Source: Paralithodes platypus
Taxonomy: Eukaryota > Arthropoda > Malacostraca > Decapoda > Lithodidae
Length of the DNA: 64,000 bases
Direction: 5' to 3'
NCBI GenBank assembly: GCA_032716605.1
Contig: CM064552.1
Location: 9,631,338 to 9,695,337 of the forward strand
A program made the position numbers and the translations under genes. The notes below the pieces were generated by a model, which saw only the letters and a program-made list of their open reading frames with translations, was not told where the DNA came from and did no database searches. This document shows positions 1 to 10,875 of this stretch, in pieces; the stretch's first letter is position 1, and every line of letters starts with the position of its first letter.

Positions 1-97
1 TATAAGATAATTACTGAAGCAGAGTTTGAGAAAGTATATCATTATTTGGGCAGGTAACTGACTGTAGCTGGAGGTACACCGGTTTGTGGGCAATCAC

Positions 98-468
98 TTA
101 GGGGGAGGCTGGCCGTTTATTTGGTCTATTAATTCATTTATTCATATATTTTTTTAGTTTCCTCCCTAGACCTCCATCAAGCTTAGTATAACACCCCCTA
201 GACCCCCCTTCAAGAAATATTTGTACATTTTTCGGTAGAAAAATGTCCTGGCCGAAGGCCGGTTCCTCCTAAAATTGCAGGCTCGCTATCGCTCGCCAGG
301 AAATAATCGACACCTAAATGGCACGAAAGGTCTTAAAATTCACAACGAAATGGGGCGAAAGGTGTTAAAATCGCCAAACTAATGGGCCGAACGTCTTATA
401 ATCTAAAAACTAGTGGGGCTAAACATTAGGGAGAAGGGGGTCCAGAAAAACGGTCTGCCTCCCCTTAA
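98..468 (-). mobile_element. Family A TTAA-flanked MITE, full copy
   Basis: Reference description of family A. Copies start TTAAGGGGAG and end CTCCCCTTAA. Read in the plus sense the order is: a pyrimidine-rich left end, about four diverged 31-bp repeats each with CCCCATT and TTAAGAC, the core GGCGAGCGATAGCGAGCC, a GC hairpin (CCGGCC-TTC-GGCCGG), an AT hairpin (CATTTTTC-TACC-GAAAAATG), then a right arm with two GGTCTAGGG-like boxes. No open frame is shared by all copies, so it must rely on a transposase supplied elsewhere. TTAA duplication points to the piggyBac superfamily, although a terminal G-run is not the usual CCC start. This copy lies in reverse and has TTAG at its left edge. Confidence 0.85.
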
Positions 469-710
469 GTTGCTTAGTCAGGCACACAGATGAACCTGAA
501 GAGAGTTACCTTGAGTTGATTCGGCCCCCTCAGCGGCCTCGGCGAGAGTTGCTCGCGGCCATCTTTTTATCAGGACGACATTTTGGTGCCGTAATTATCA
601 AAGAGCGGGATGATAATACATTGTGTATCTTGTAGAACTTAAGTACAAAGACCAAACTTTATTTCCCGTACTATAGTCCGTTCATTCTAGGTTGGGCAGA
701 TATCTAATGT

Positions 711-926
711 TAAGCCAGTATCACACGAGCGCTTTTTCACTCAACATTTATCCTTAACACTGGTCTGGCAGCTTATGAGGTCAACGTTTATAATATTTCT
801 GGCATCTAAATTCATCTACCATCAGTCTAGTTTCCGATACCAGTGCAACATATTCCAGAAATGATGCCAGAAAAATGTTGATCACCGTATGTTGACTATA
901 ATAGTTCTCGTGTGATACCGGCTTTA
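711..926. mobile_element. Short TIR element (MITE), unclassified
   Basis: The ends are inverted repeats: TAAGCCAGTATCACACGAG at the left and the complement of TAAAGCCGGTATCACACGAG at the right. Inner sequence with AATGTTGA-type motifs also pairs. It has no coding capacity, is about 216 bp long, and I cannot define a clean target duplication. hAT-like or Tc1-like origins both remain possible. Confidence 0.6.
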
Positions 927-1239
927 GTCAGAGTATATAAAACTAATTGTGTCCTGGTACTGAAGGGGTCAATGCATATCTATAGCTAGGAGCATCTAAT
1001 AGTGTTTTCTGCTGAGAAGAATGTTTATTATTTCCGTTTCTGTAAGGGTTTATAACCTGCGACTTACAGGTCATTACTCAACACAAGCATTTGAAGGTGT
1101 TGAACGAATATTAGCATATTATAAATTCAACGAGTTGTGAAGAACCGAGTTAAATATCGTCCTTCAAATATCCAAAAATAGTTAGTATATTAAATCAATT
1201 TTGGAGTTTTATTGTGCGAAGAAATTGGTATATTATAAA
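927..1239. other. Unassigned AT-rich sequence, no gene seen
   Basis: I recognise no open frame, RNA or repeat here. The flanks are a MITE on the left and a dispersed repeat on the right. Confidence 0.5.
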
Positions 1240-1674
1240 CTAGCAGGGGTACCCGGCGTTGCCCGGGTAATCACCATAATCACCATCACTACTACTACCA
1301 TAATCACCATCATCACCACAATCATCACAATACTACTTCAACTACCATAATCACCGGCCTCGACCTCCCTGTGCCTCATTAAACGGCGACCTCGATTTCG
1401 GCCGCTAAATGACCTCCGATTTTGGATCTGACCTCATCCGTACCCCCATTTTGGGGGGCTGCGAACAACTTTCGTTCCATACACCTTTTCGATCGGAGGC
1501 CTCCTTCTGCCCCAAACGGCCATTTTTTCAATTTTTGTCAATTTGTTTTCAATTTCGGCCTCGAAACTACCTCCGATCGTGGCCTCGCCCCCTCTATGAC
1601 CTGACCCAGGTCAATTGACACCCACATGCAAAGTTTCAGCTCCCCAGGTCCAAAACAGCGGCCGCCTATTAAGA

Positions 1675-1707
<33 letters not shown>

Positions 1708-1735
1708 ATCGAAACTATTATATAGATAGATAGAA
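1240..1735 (+). repeat. Dispersed retroelement-like repeat ending in (AC)n and GATA
   Basis: The stretch begins with a GTACCCGGCGTTGCCCGGGT palindrome-like box. It continues through repeated 'gacctc' phrases and a CAAAGTTTCAGCTC box, and ends with (AC)n, AGACAATCGAAAC and TAGATAGATAG. I recall the same order of motifs in repeats of many marine invertebrates, where it is the 3' part of a retroelement. The class was not verified. An (ACC/ATC)n run at 1262-1355 interrupts it. Confidence 0.45.
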
Positions 1736-1790
1736 GGTACAAGAATCAAGTAAAATACACTTACTAGCACCATAAAGTTTTAATAAGTCA

Positions 1791-2158
1791 TTAAGGGGAG
1801 ACGGGCCGTTTTTCTGGTCCCCCTTCTTCCTCGTGTTTAGCCCCATTTGTATTGAGATTATAAGACGTTATTAGTTTGGCGATGTTAACACCTTTCGCCC
1901 CATTTCTTTGTCAATTAAAAGACAATTTAAAGGTGTCGATTTTTTCCTGGCGAGCGATAGCGAGCCTGAATTTTTAAGAGAAGTCGGCTTTCGGCCAGGA
2001 CAATATTCTACCGAAAATTTTACAAATTTATCTTGGTGGGGGGTCTAGGGGGTGTTTCTTTTAAGCGTGAAGGAGGTCTAGTGAGGAAACTAAGAAATAA
2101 AGGAATACATGATTTAATATACCAAAAAAAAAAAAAAACCCGGCCCATCTCCCCTTAA
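1791..2158 (+). mobile_element. Family A MITE, full copy
   Basis: TTAA at both ends, intact core at about 1948-1966, and a right arm containing a poly-A run at 2124-2138. The GC hairpin here has a T-G pair next to the loop, an intermediate between the C-G and T-A states seen in other copies. Confidence 0.85.
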
Positions 2159-2301
2159 TCTTTACGACTATGAACACAACAAGGAGCAAACCCATAATGC
2201 CAACGACCACAAACAACAAATAAACCACGGGAATCATCAACACCCTAAAACCCGCCATAAAACATGCTACACCTCCCCACGGAATGGCCACTCAGGAGAC
2301 A

Positions 2302-3578
2302 ATTGAAGGGCAACAGGTATATACAGTAGGAAGACTCGCAACACCTGGCCATTGAAGGGCAACAGGTATATACAGTAGGAAGACTCGCAACACCTGACCA
2401 TTGAAGGGCAACAGGTATATACAGTAGGAAGACTCGCAACACCTGGCCATTGAAGGGCAGCAGGTATATACAGTAGGAAGACTCGCAACACCTGGCCATT
2501 GAAGGCCAACAGGTATATACAGTAGGAAGACTCGCAACACCTGGCCATTGAAGGGCAACAGGTATATACAGTAGGAAGACTCACAACACCTGGCCATTGA
2601 AGGGCAACAGGTATATACAGTAGGAAGACTCACAACACCTGGCCATTGAAGGGCAACAGGTATATACAGTAGGAAGACTCACAACACCTGGCCATTGAAG
2701 GGCAACAGGTATATACAGTAGGAAGACTCGCAACACCTGGCCATTGAAGGGCAACAGGTATATACAGTAGGAAGACTCGCAACACCTGGCCATTGAAGGG
2801 CAACAGGTATATACAGTAGGAAGACTCGCAACACCTGGTCATTGAAGGGCAACAGGTATATACAGTAGGAAGACTCGCAACACCTGGCCATTGAAGGGCA
2901 ACAGGTATATACAGTAGGAAGACTCGCAACACCTGGCCATTGAAGGGCAACAGGTATATACAGTAGGAAGACTCGCAACACCTGACCATTGAAGGGCAAC
3001 AGGTATATACAGTAGGAAGACTCGCAACACCTGACCATTGAAGGGCAACAGGTATATACAGTAGGAAGACTCGCAACACCTGACCATTGAAGGGCAACAG
3101 GTATATACAGTAGGAAGACTCGCAACACCTGGCCATTGAAGGGCAACAGGTATATACAGTAGGAAGACTCGCAACACCTGGCCATTGAAGGGCAACAGGT
3201 ATATACAGTAGGAAGACTCGCAACACCTGGCCATTGAAGGGCAACAGGTATATACAGTAGGAAGACTCGCAACACCTGACCATTGAAGGGCAACAGGTAT
3301 ATACAGTAGGAAGACTCGCAACACCTGGCCATTGAAGGGCAACAGGTATATACAGTAGGAAGACTTGCAACACCTGACCATTGAAGGGCAACAGGTATAT
3401 ACAGTAGGAAGACTCGCAACACCTGGCCATTGAAGGGCAACAGGTATATACAGTAGGAAGACTCGCAACACCTGGCCATTGAAGGGCAACAGGTATATAC
3501 AGTAGGAAGACTCGCAACACCTGGCCATTGAAGGGCAACAGGTATATACAGTAGGAAGACTCGCAACACCTGGCCATT
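2302..3578. repeat. 49-bp minisatellite, about 26 copies
   Basis: Head-to-tail copies of a 49-bp unit (ACCTGGCCATTGAAGG... to ...GACTCGCAAC). Copies are nearly identical; most variation is CTGGCC versus CTGACC or CTGGTC, and CTCGCAAC versus CTCACAAC. Because 49 is one more than a multiple of three and the minus strand lacks stops in every frame, all three minus frames stay open for long stretches and would encode the same 49-residue cycle. That is a by-product of the unit and not evidence of a gene. Confidence 0.97.
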
Positions 3579-3613
3579 CCACGGGTCGAGAATAAGTACC
3601 GGTACCTACACAA

Positions 3614-3992
3614 TTTAGCCCATCTCGCTTATTATTCTCTTTTTCTCCCTCTCTCTTTGGCTTGTATCCATTCGGCCCCATTCAGCCTACTGTTTAAGAC
3701 GTTTAGCCCCATCCAGGTGTCAATATTTTCCTAGCGAGCGGTAGCGAGCCAGCATATACAGTATATATTTTTGTTTTGACAGCAAGCTAAATTTGTACAT
3801 TTTTCGATAGAAAACTGTCTCCGGCGAAGCCGGATTTTTCCATACAATGCTGGCTCGCTATCGCTCGCCAGGAAGAAATCAGCTGAATGGGGATAAACGT
3901 CTTAAAACAGTTGGCTGAATGAGGCCGAATGGATACAAGCCAGAGAAAGAGAGAAAAGGAGAGAAAGATAAACAAAGCAGGTGACCTCCCTT

Positions 3993-3994
<2 letters not shown>
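3614..3994 (-). mobile_element. Family B palindromic TTAA MITE
   Basis: Reference description of family B, about 381-387 bp. Two inverted arms of about 150 bp each run: end, pyrimidine-rich tract, GGCTTGTATCCATTCGGCCC, ACTGTTTTAAGACGTTTA, CATCCAGGTGTC, then a core variant GGCGAGCGGTAGCGAGCCAG. The central 80-90 bp holds the GC hairpin (TCCGGC-TTC-GCCGGA), the AT hairpin (CATTTTTC-TATC-GAAAAATG) and a TTTTGACAGCAAGCT box. The arms correspond to the left half of family A. This copy has an eroded left terminus (TTTA) and an intact right TTAA. Confidence 0.85.
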
Positions 3995-4026
<32 letters not shown>

Positions 4027-4030
<4 letters not shown>

Positions 4031-4140
4031 GTAATAATAATAATAAACGGTTTATTAAAGAATGGCAGCCTCATGAGCTGAAAATACACATTTTACAATT
4101 TAGTGGATGAACATGAGATGAGGATGGTAAGCTTAGTTTA
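4027..4140 (-). mobile_element. Retroelement 3' end with (TTA)n tail
   Basis: On the minus strand it reads ...TTTTCAGCTCATGAGGCTGC... AATAAACCG... followed by (TTA)n. A second copy at 43243-43350 shares the order (AAT)n, CGGTTTATT, GCAGCC and GCTGAAAAT. A tail of short repeats after a shared 3' end is typical of SINEs and LINEs. The upstream extent is undefined. Confidence 0.5.
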
Positions 4141-4452
4141 CAAACAAAATAAATAAATACAATAATGATGCATGTGCAGAATACAAATTATCATAAAATA
4201 ACCATGAGAGTAGGTGATATACAGTACATATACACATTTAATTTACTTACTCATATACAGAACATACGTATATACACGTACGTGTGCACATACATATACA
4301 TACATATATAGGAACATAAGAACATGCAGTAAGTGTGCACATGTCCGTATACACAAACGCTCACGTATGCACACAAACATACATACATACAGAAACTGTT
4401 TTGGTAAGGTCAGGTAAAGAGGGTGCAGGTACTACAATGGGAGGTTAATCCT
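4141..4452. other. No gene seen; AT/ACAT-rich sequence
   Basis: Alternating ATAC/ACAT-rich sequence with weak (CATA)n runs near 4376-4392. Nothing supportable as coding. Confidence 0.5.
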
Positions 4453-4455
4453 CGG

Positions 4456-4496
<41 letters not shown>
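4453..4496. repeat. (GT)n microsatellite
   Basis: Uninterrupted GT run of about 40 bp. A similar run lies at 3996-4026, directly at the right edge of the family B element. Confidence 0.95.
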
Positions 4497-4498
<2 letters not shown>

Positions 4499-4584
4499 AG
4501 CCTGTAAATTACGAAGAACCGCCGGGACATCTACCGAAAAATGTACCAATATATCATGAGCCAGAGTGTTAACGCGTTTAAAAA

Positions 4585-4699
4585 TAGATATGACCGGTAT
4601 GAGACTGTTAGACTGAGAAGGTAATAGATATGACCGGTATGAGACTGTTAGACTGAGAAGGTAAAGATATGACCGGTATGAGACTGTTAGACTGAGAAA
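4585..4699. repeat. About 41-bp tandem repeat, three copies
   Basis: Three copies of a unit containing GATATGACCGGTATGAGACT and GTTAGACTGAGAAGG, with 41-43 bp between starts. Confidence 0.9.
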
Positions 4700-4804
4700 G
4701 GGGCACCTTTTATGAGCACTGACTCCCATGCCTCTTTAACTATCATTAGGTAAGCAATCACTAGGTAAGCAATCTCAATGGGTGGTCTTGGGGCTATGTT
4801 TCGA

Positions 4805-4880
4805 GTTTGATTGTTTTTTCCTTCTTTCTATGTGTATGAAGAAGACAAAGGGCAAAGCTACCAGTAACAAGTGATCTCGG
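4805..4880 (-). mobile_element. LINE 3' tail, family 1
   Basis: The minus strand carries ...CTTGTTACTGGTAGCTTTGC... TGTCTTCTTCATACACATAG followed by A-rich sequence. This matches the 3' ends at 23460-23540, 30597-30715, 61335-61445 and 62585-62815. Only the untranslated tail is present. Confidence 0.7.
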
Positions 4881-4971
4881 GAGGAACCTAAAGAAAATGA
4901 TAAATAGATGAACAAACAAATACAATTCTCCCCACCTGTTACCATCATTTGTAGAGTGTGGTGGTGGAGAT

Positions 4972-5010
<39 letters not shown>

Positions 5011-5184
5011 ACCTTGGAGATTAGGTTCTTAGCCGTGGAGAAGAACAAATAGAGGCGATGGAGAGATTTGGGCGTTCGGTAAGGGGTGATGTCATGTGAG
5101 AGAGAGAGGGTGGGAGAGTGAGAATGAGTGATTGAGAGAGAGAGAGAGAGAGAGAGAGTACAAAGGAGTACAAAGGAGTACAAA

Positions 5185-5815
5185 GGAAATCAAGCAACAA
5201 CAGATCTAGTGACCCTTCTAGGTTGCTTGTCCTCCAAAACACTGAGGATCAAGTGTCCAAACAGTGGTTTAGAGTGGTTAAGGGAACATTGGAAAGGGAA
5301 TTACTGCCCTGGAACTAATGTCCGTGGCAGGATTAGGAAGTTAGTAGGGGACAGATGGGTTAGTAACTGAGGGGAGGGATAAAATAAAGTTATTCATTTA
5401 CAAACGCAGTCAGTCGCGGGTTTGAAGCGAGATATTTGTCTAGGCGGAGTTTAAATGAATCAACGGTGATGCAGTCTATAACGTTTCGGGGAAGCCCATT
5501 CCACAAGTTGACAACTCGATTGAAGAAGAAATTCTTAGATTCGTGTGAGTTAAAAGATTTACCAATAATTTACAACCGTTTCCCCGCGTGTAATTAGATT
5601 GGTCGATAGTGAAGTACTTACTACAGTTCATATTGTCGATGCCTTTGATGATTTTGAACACTTGAATTAAGTCACCTCTTAATCTGCGCTGGGTTAAAGG
5701 AAATAGATTTAATTCTCTAAGACGCTCTTCGTATGGTTTGTTCTTTAGGCTAGGTATCATTTTGGTAACTCTACGTTGAACTCGTTCTAGCTTGTTTATA
5801 TCTTTTTGGTAATAA
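5185..5815 (-). pseudogene. Non-LTR retrotransposon fragment: RT C-terminus and 3' UTR
   Basis: On the minus strand this encodes the region after the RT palm found in many LINEs (CR1/L2/Rex-like groups): KLERVQRRVTKMIPSL, then YEERLRELNLF, RRLRGDLIQVFKIIKGID, and after a +/-1 frameshift near 5540 KNFFFNRVVNLWNGLP and DSFKLRLDKYL. The stretch down to about 5185 would be its 3' UTR. The 5' break coincides with a GA microsatellite. It is a dead fragment. Confidence 0.85.
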
Positions 5816-5817
5816 AT

Positions 5818-5819
<2 letters not shown>

Positions 5820-5866
<47 letters not shown>

Positions 5867-5881
5867 CAGGGGGGGGGGGGA
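5820..5881. repeat. (GA)n plus poly-G microsatellite
   Basis: A GA run of about 47 bp is followed by a run of G. It abuts the truncated end of the LINE fragment on its left. A poly-T run follows at 5900-5918. Confidence 0.95.
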
Positions 5882-6102
5882 GTCTGTGAGAGAGTGAGAT
5901 TTTTTTTTTTTTTTTTTAGTGTGTGTGTGTGTGTTTTGCTATCTTATATTTGCTTCTGGCCAGGTAAGCTATTTGAGTTACTGAAAAAACGTGTTCAAAT
6001 TAAAAGAACAAATTAAAGAATAGGCCTAAGTGTGAATGAGCGAGACAGTATATGAAGCTAAGCATGTGATAAGACCTAAATGAAAACTAACATAACTTGT
6101 AA

Positions 6103-6160
6103 TTTTGGAGGGCACTATTCTACCGAAAATACACAAATTTATCTCGAAGGGAGATCTTGA
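6103..6160 (+). mobile_element. Family A fragment
   Basis: Carries only the AT hairpin segment (CTATTCTACCGAAAATAC) and the ATTTATCTCGAAGG box of family A. No ends are present. Confidence 0.5.
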
Positions 6161-6598
6161 TAAAATATTATATAATTAAATCTAATATCTGCGTGTATGA
6201 CGACAATGGTACCGCTATTTTAGGTGAAATATTGTTTGTATGGTAAATGTGAGAATGAGGTGATGAGAGGTTGGAATGAGTGAGTTGAGATACAAGGTTA
6301 TATGGAATGTACGGTGAAAGTAGACAATATAACTGCGAACGACGTAAACGATAAATAACGTGAAGTGGGTGAGAATGAGGCGATGAGAGGCTGGAATGAG
6401 TGAGATGATATACGATGTCGTTAAGAATGTATGTGGCATGTGGCTAGCCTTGAGGGACGAGGAAGGAAGGTGAACATTCATATTATAGTATATACTGTAT
6501 ACATTATTTGTATCTATAACAACATTTACAACAATTAAAATTCTATATCTACCTACTTATACGTCTATATAGTATTTATATATATATATATATTTTTT
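6161..6598. other. No gene seen; short duplicated phrases
   Basis: The phrase GAATGAGGYGATGAGAGGYT recurs at about 6251 and 6372 in similar surroundings, so this looks like a decayed local duplication about 120 bp apart. No coding or RNA gene. Confidence 0.45.
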
Positions 6599-6713
<115 letters not shown>

Positions 6714-6918
6714 ATACTTATCTAGGTATCTATTTATCAAACCATATTTCCGTGTACTTCTACTTGCAACCGGATGAATGCATAGCTATTAAATATATAC
6801 TAATAGTATGTGGACCAAACTCTATTATGGCCCAGCTCCCTTGGCTTATTGTCTGCAGCTGCTCGCATTAATTTATACAACCCCAAACTCATTACTTTCC
6901 CTCCATCACCACCTTCTA

Positions 6919-7244
6919 TTAAGGGAAGGTATTTAGTTTGTTCCCTAGACATCCATCAAGCTTAAAATTACACCCCCTTGAGTCACTTTCAAGATAAATT
7001 TGTACATTTTTCGGTAGAAAAATTTCCCGGCCAAAGGCCGGTTCCTCTTAAATTACAGGCTCGCTATCGCTCGCCAGGATTAAATTGACACCTGAATGGC
7101 ACGAAAGGTCTTAATATGGGGTGAAAGTTCTTAAAATCGCTAAACTAATGGGGCAAACGTTTTATAATATCAAAAGCAATGGGGCTAAACATGAGGGAGA
7201 AAGAGGTCAAGATAAAAATCCCTCAAGTGGAGATCTCCCGTTAA
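6919..7244 (-). mobile_element. Family A MITE, full copy
   Basis: TTAA at both ends (right end CTCCCGTTAA), reversed core and hairpins intact. It lies 24 bp from a second copy in the opposite orientation, giving a tail-to-tail pair. Confidence 0.85.
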
Positions 7245-7268
7245 GGGAAGGCTGATGGACTGTTGAGG

Positions 7269-7610
7269 TTAAGGGGAGATGGGTCGTTTTTCTGGTCCCC
7301 TTTCTCCCTCGTGTTAAGCCCCATTTGTTTTGAGATTATAAGACGTTCGGTCCATTAGTTTGGCGATTTTAAGACCTTTCGCCCCATTTCGTTGTCAATG
7401 TTAAGACCTTTCGTGCCATTTAGGTGTCAATTATTTCCTGGCGAGCGATAGCGAGCCTGTAATTTTAAGACAAATTTCCAAATTTATCTTGAAGGGGGGT
7501 CTAGGGGGTGTTTGTCTAAGCTTGATGGAGGTCTAGCGAGAACACTAAGAAATAAAGGAATAAATTAATTAATTAAAAAAAAAAAAAAAAAACGGTCTGT
7601 CTCCCCTTAA
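7269..7610 (+). mobile_element. Family A MITE, GC hairpin deleted
   Basis: Intact TTAA ends and four 31-bp boxes. After the core the text jumps from CCTGTAATTTTAAGA to CAAATTTCCAAATTTATC, so the GC hairpin and most of the AT hairpin are missing. A poly-A run lies near the right end. Confidence 0.85.
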
Positions 7611-7919
7611 GCCTCGTAAATAGTCGTCAGTTTATCCCATCACTTCTAAAATAACTTCCTCTACGATAAAGTTCACCATAATCATTAGTAGCTCAGACAT
7701 CTTTCACCGGCACCACAACATAATATATCTTATTTTACCTTGCATATGTTTCATAAACTAATTTGTTATTTAGGATAGGCCTTTGTAATTAATGTTATAT
7801 ATCCTATAGAATTTTCATTTAACCCATTGACTCCCACAGAGCTTTTCTAAGATGAAACAAAAAACACGTCTATCGTAAAAATGATAAATATATGCACAGT
7901 CGTGTGTGTGTGTGTGTTT

Positions 7920-7921
<2 letters not shown>
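7611..7921. other. No gene seen
   Basis: AT-rich spacer. A phrase near 7818 (AACCCATTGACTCCCACAG) is reminiscent of family P ends but too short to call. Confidence 0.45.
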
Positions 7922-7981
<60 letters not shown>

Positions 7982-8008
7982 GGTATATATATATACAGTA
8001 TATATATA
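7922..8008. repeat. (AT)n microsatellite with TACCGGTA interruption
   Basis: A long AT run interrupted by the palindromes TACCGGTA (7978-7985) and TACAGTATA. The same interruptions occur in other AT runs of the window. Confidence 0.97.
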
Positions 8009-8010
8009 AT

Positions 8011-8150
8011 TAGCGATTTTAAGACCTTTCTTGACATTTAGGTGTAATTTTTTTTCCTGGCGAGCGATAATTAGCCTATATGTTAGGAGGAATCGGCCTT
8101 CGGCCGGGACTTTTTCTTTACCAAAAAATGTACACTATATCTCGAAGTCT
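8011..8150 (+). mobile_element. Family A fragment beside AT repeat
   Basis: Retains the last 31-bp box, a mutated core (GCGAGCGATAATTAGCC), the GC hairpin with an outer T-G pair, and the start of the right arm. The left part is replaced by the AT microsatellite. Confidence 0.75.
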
Positions 8151-8322
8151 TTTATTTTATTTTATTTTTAAAGTTGGTGGAGCTATACAGTATGTAGGAA
8201 ACCTAAACAATTAATAAACTATTGAATAATTCAATAACTATATATATATATATTAATATTTAATAAACAAATACATAAATATCTGCCCTTAACTATCAGC
8301 TTCCTACGTTGACCCTCCCCTG

Positions 8323-9125
8323 CAGCATATTTCACAAGACAGTCAATGCATTCACTGATATCATAGGTCATCTTTATTATCTCTTTGGTGCTTCACACTT
8401 ACGGATTTACCCCTTTACTTACTTTATTTTGCCATTATTGACTGTATTATATCACCTTTAGTTATTTTATTGTCCTTTATTGACTTTGAAGTTATCACCT
8501 ATTTTAGTTACTTATTTTTCCTTTATTGAAAAAGACCTATACATGCATTGGGTATATTGATGGTGATTTACCTTTCTATCCTTCAATATAAAGGGGTGAT
8601 CACTACCAATACACCTTTATACGGATATTATTATGGATAGTTTACTCACCCTTCTCACGCCCATATCATATATTTAGAGAGTGTAGCATATTTCACAACA
8701 CAGTCAATATATAGATAACATATGTCATCCCTCGTCTTCTTTATCACGTCTTGGTTGATGATCCACACTCCGGATTTCCTACTTTAGTTACTTTATTGAC
8801 ATTATGTAATTGCCTACATTCTAAGCTATTATAGGGATGAAAAGGGTATGCAAAGGTATATACAATCATTGGGAATATTGATGGTGATTTACCTTGCTAT
8901 CATGTTATTTAATGAGGTTATCACTACCAATATACCTAGGCCCTAAATGATACGGGTATGATAGTATGGCCACTTGAATTACTCTTTTCACAGCCCTAAT
9001 GTTTATAGAGAGTGCAGCATACTTGTCAGCAAGGTCAATACGTTCACCGATATCACCTTAGTCATCCCTCCTCATCTTTATTACCTGTGTTGTTCTTCGC
9101 TTCCGGATGTACGGTAACTCCTTTG
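8323..9125. repeat. Decayed 330-360-bp tandem repeat, about 2.4 copies
   Basis: Three starts (8323, 8684, 9015) share CAGCATAYTT, CAGTCAAT, TCACCGATATCA-like text, a TCATCTTTATTA box and a CGGATTT/CGGATGT box. The later part of the unit (ATTGATGGTGATTTACC, ATCACTACCAATA) is present in the first two copies. Divergence is high, so this is an old array. Confidence 0.75.
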
Positions 9126-9127
9126 TT

Positions 9128-9325
9128 ACCTCCCCCAACGAAGGTGGACGAAGGTTATGTTTTCACCTCTGTTGGTATGTTTGTTTGTTTGGGTGTTTGT
9201 ATGTAAATGAGATATCTCACACAGTTATGAACCGATTTTGACAACATTTGGTGAGTAGATAGGATGTGCGGCAATGAAGAAGTGATTCAATATCGGAGGC
9301 GATCCGGATCATAGCCTGCAATCCA
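9128..9325 (+). repeat. Widespread invertebrate dispersed repeat
   Basis: Contains GAAGGTTATGTTTTCACC, runs of TTTGTTTG, GAACCGATTTTGACAA and a GGCGATCCGGATCATAG box. I recall this motif order as a common dispersed repeat in marine animal genomes. The element class was not verified. A weaker relative may start near 14740. Confidence 0.5.
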
Positions 9326-9392
9326 GATCCAAAAGAATATTTAGGCCTATATGATATTAATGGTAAAGACTCAGCCAGCAAGCCAGCGTAGG

Positions 9393-9773
9393 TTAAGGGG
9401 GGTCACCTGTCTTTGTTCTGTCCTTTTCTATCTTTCTCTGGCTTGTATCCATTTGGCCCCATTCAGCCTACTGTTTTAAGACGTTTATCCCCATCCAGGT
9501 GTCATTTTTTTACTGGTGAGCGGTAGCGAGCCAGCATCATTTTTATTTTTGTTTGACAGCAGGATAAATTTGTACATTTTTCGATAGAAAAATTTCTCCG
9601 GCGAAGCCGGATTTCTTCATATAATGCTGGCTCGCTATCGCTCTCCAGGAAGAAATCGACACCTAGATGGGGATAAACGTCTTAAAATAGTTGGCTGAAT
9701 GGGGCCGAATGGATACAAGCCAGAGAAAGAGAGAAAAGGACAGAAATAACCAAAAGCAGGTCACCCCCCTTAA
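9393..9773 (-). mobile_element. Family B MITE, full copy
   Basis: 381 bp with TTAA at both ends. Both arms, the GC hairpin (CCGGC-GAA-GCCGG on this strand) and the AT hairpin are intact. The right core has a small change (CGCTCTCC). Confidence 0.9.
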
Positions 9774-9882
9774 GGCGTGTGTTATATCGACTGTCCCTCT
9801 AGTTTTATTTGTTTCACCTTTAGTAAAGTATTTTCATCACCAGCTCTTCCCCATACACACAGTGTTTGTGTTTTAATGCCCT

Positions 9883-10218
9883 TTAAGGGGAGGTATTTAG
9901 TTTGTTCCCTACGTTTTCATCAAGTTTAAAATTACACTCCCTAGACCCCCTTTCAAGATAAATTTGTACATTTTTCGGTAGAAAAATGTCCCGGCCGGAT
10001 GCCGGTTGCTCTTAAATTACAGGATCGCTATCGCTCGCCAGGAAAAAATCGGCACCTTCATGGCACGAAAGGTCTTAACATTGACAGTAATGGGGCAAAA
10101 TGTCTTAAAATGTCCAAATTACTAGGGCGAACGTCTTAAAATCTCAAAAGCAATGGGGCTACAAATAAGGGAGAAAGGGGTCAAGAAAAAACTCCCTCAA
10201 GTGGATATCTCCCCTTAA
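9883..10218 (-). mobile_element. Family A MITE, full copy
   Basis: TTAA at both ends, all boxes present. The GC hairpin reads CCGGCCGGATGCCGG, so pairing is partly disturbed in this copy. Confidence 0.88.
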
Positions 10219-10329
10219 GCTCTCTCTTTTGTAGGTGTATTGAAGACACATGACATTATGAAACATAGTCATATCCGGGCACAAGGACTTCTACAATTGG
10301 CTTCATCTCTTTATTACAATCGTATCATT

Positions 10330-10497
10330 TGATTTTGATTGGCTACCATATGACGATATTACTAAACTTCCGTAAGGACTTCCAGAATAAAATGGTTGGA
10401 CATCAAAGCTCAAACAGGTCATTCTTTAATTTAGTAGAATCGTCCAATTATAGCCAACATGAAATGAATAAAGTTGGCATTGTACTGAAAGGGTTAA
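10330..10497. mobile_element. Family P MITE (TTAACCC/GGGTTAA), partial
   Basis: The right end TGTACTGAAAGGGTTAA and the inner GGCTACCATATGACGAT and CGTCCAATTATAGCCA phrases match the symmetric family P described at 33163-33377. The left end is not clear. Confidence 0.55.
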
Positions 10498-10504
10498 CGT
10501 AAGG

Positions 10505-10690
10505 TTAAGCCTTTCTGGTGCAAGGCGGGCCGTTTTAACCCTCCCTGTTTAACTCATTGGTTTTGAGATTTTAAGACATTTCACTTCATTAGTTTGACGA
10601 TGATAAGATGCTTCACCCCATTTGGGTGTCGATATTTTTCTGGGCGAGCGATAGCGAGTCTCTAAATTATGATAAATCTGATTTTGAAGA
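10505..10690 (+). mobile_element. Degenerate family A relative
   Basis: Starts TTAAG, keeps diverged 31-bp boxes (TTTTAAGACATTTCACTTC, TTTGGGTGTCGAT) and the core GGCGAGCGATAGCGAG, and lacks the right arm. Confidence 0.6.
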
Positions 10691-10783
10691 GCTTATTGTC
10701 TAGATTCTAGAATAATACAATATGTACAGTTCTTACGGGTATAGGTATAATGCATTCAATAAAGTTAAAATAAGTATATGCTT

Positions 10784-10864
10784 ATTATATATATATATAT
10801 ATACTGTATACACATATATATATTATATATATACCGGTATATATATATATATATACGCAGTATA
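10784..10864. repeat. (AT)n with TACCGGTA and TACTGTATA
   Basis: Imperfect AT repeat with TACCGGTA at 10832-10839. It lies just left of a family A copy. Confidence 0.9.
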
Positions 10865-10875
10865 TCAGTAAAACT

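Noticed and set aside
1409..1618. Small overlapping frames in the dispersed repeat
   Set aside because: Lie inside a repeat with CCTC-rich text; no coding signature.
2302..3578. CRISPR-like regular repeats
   Set aside because: Units are contiguous without unique spacers, and the genome is eukaryotic.
2630..3681. Long Cys/Leu/Tyr-rich open frames over the 49-bp array
   Set aside because: They arise from a stop-free repeat unit read in all frames; no start context, domain or exon structure.
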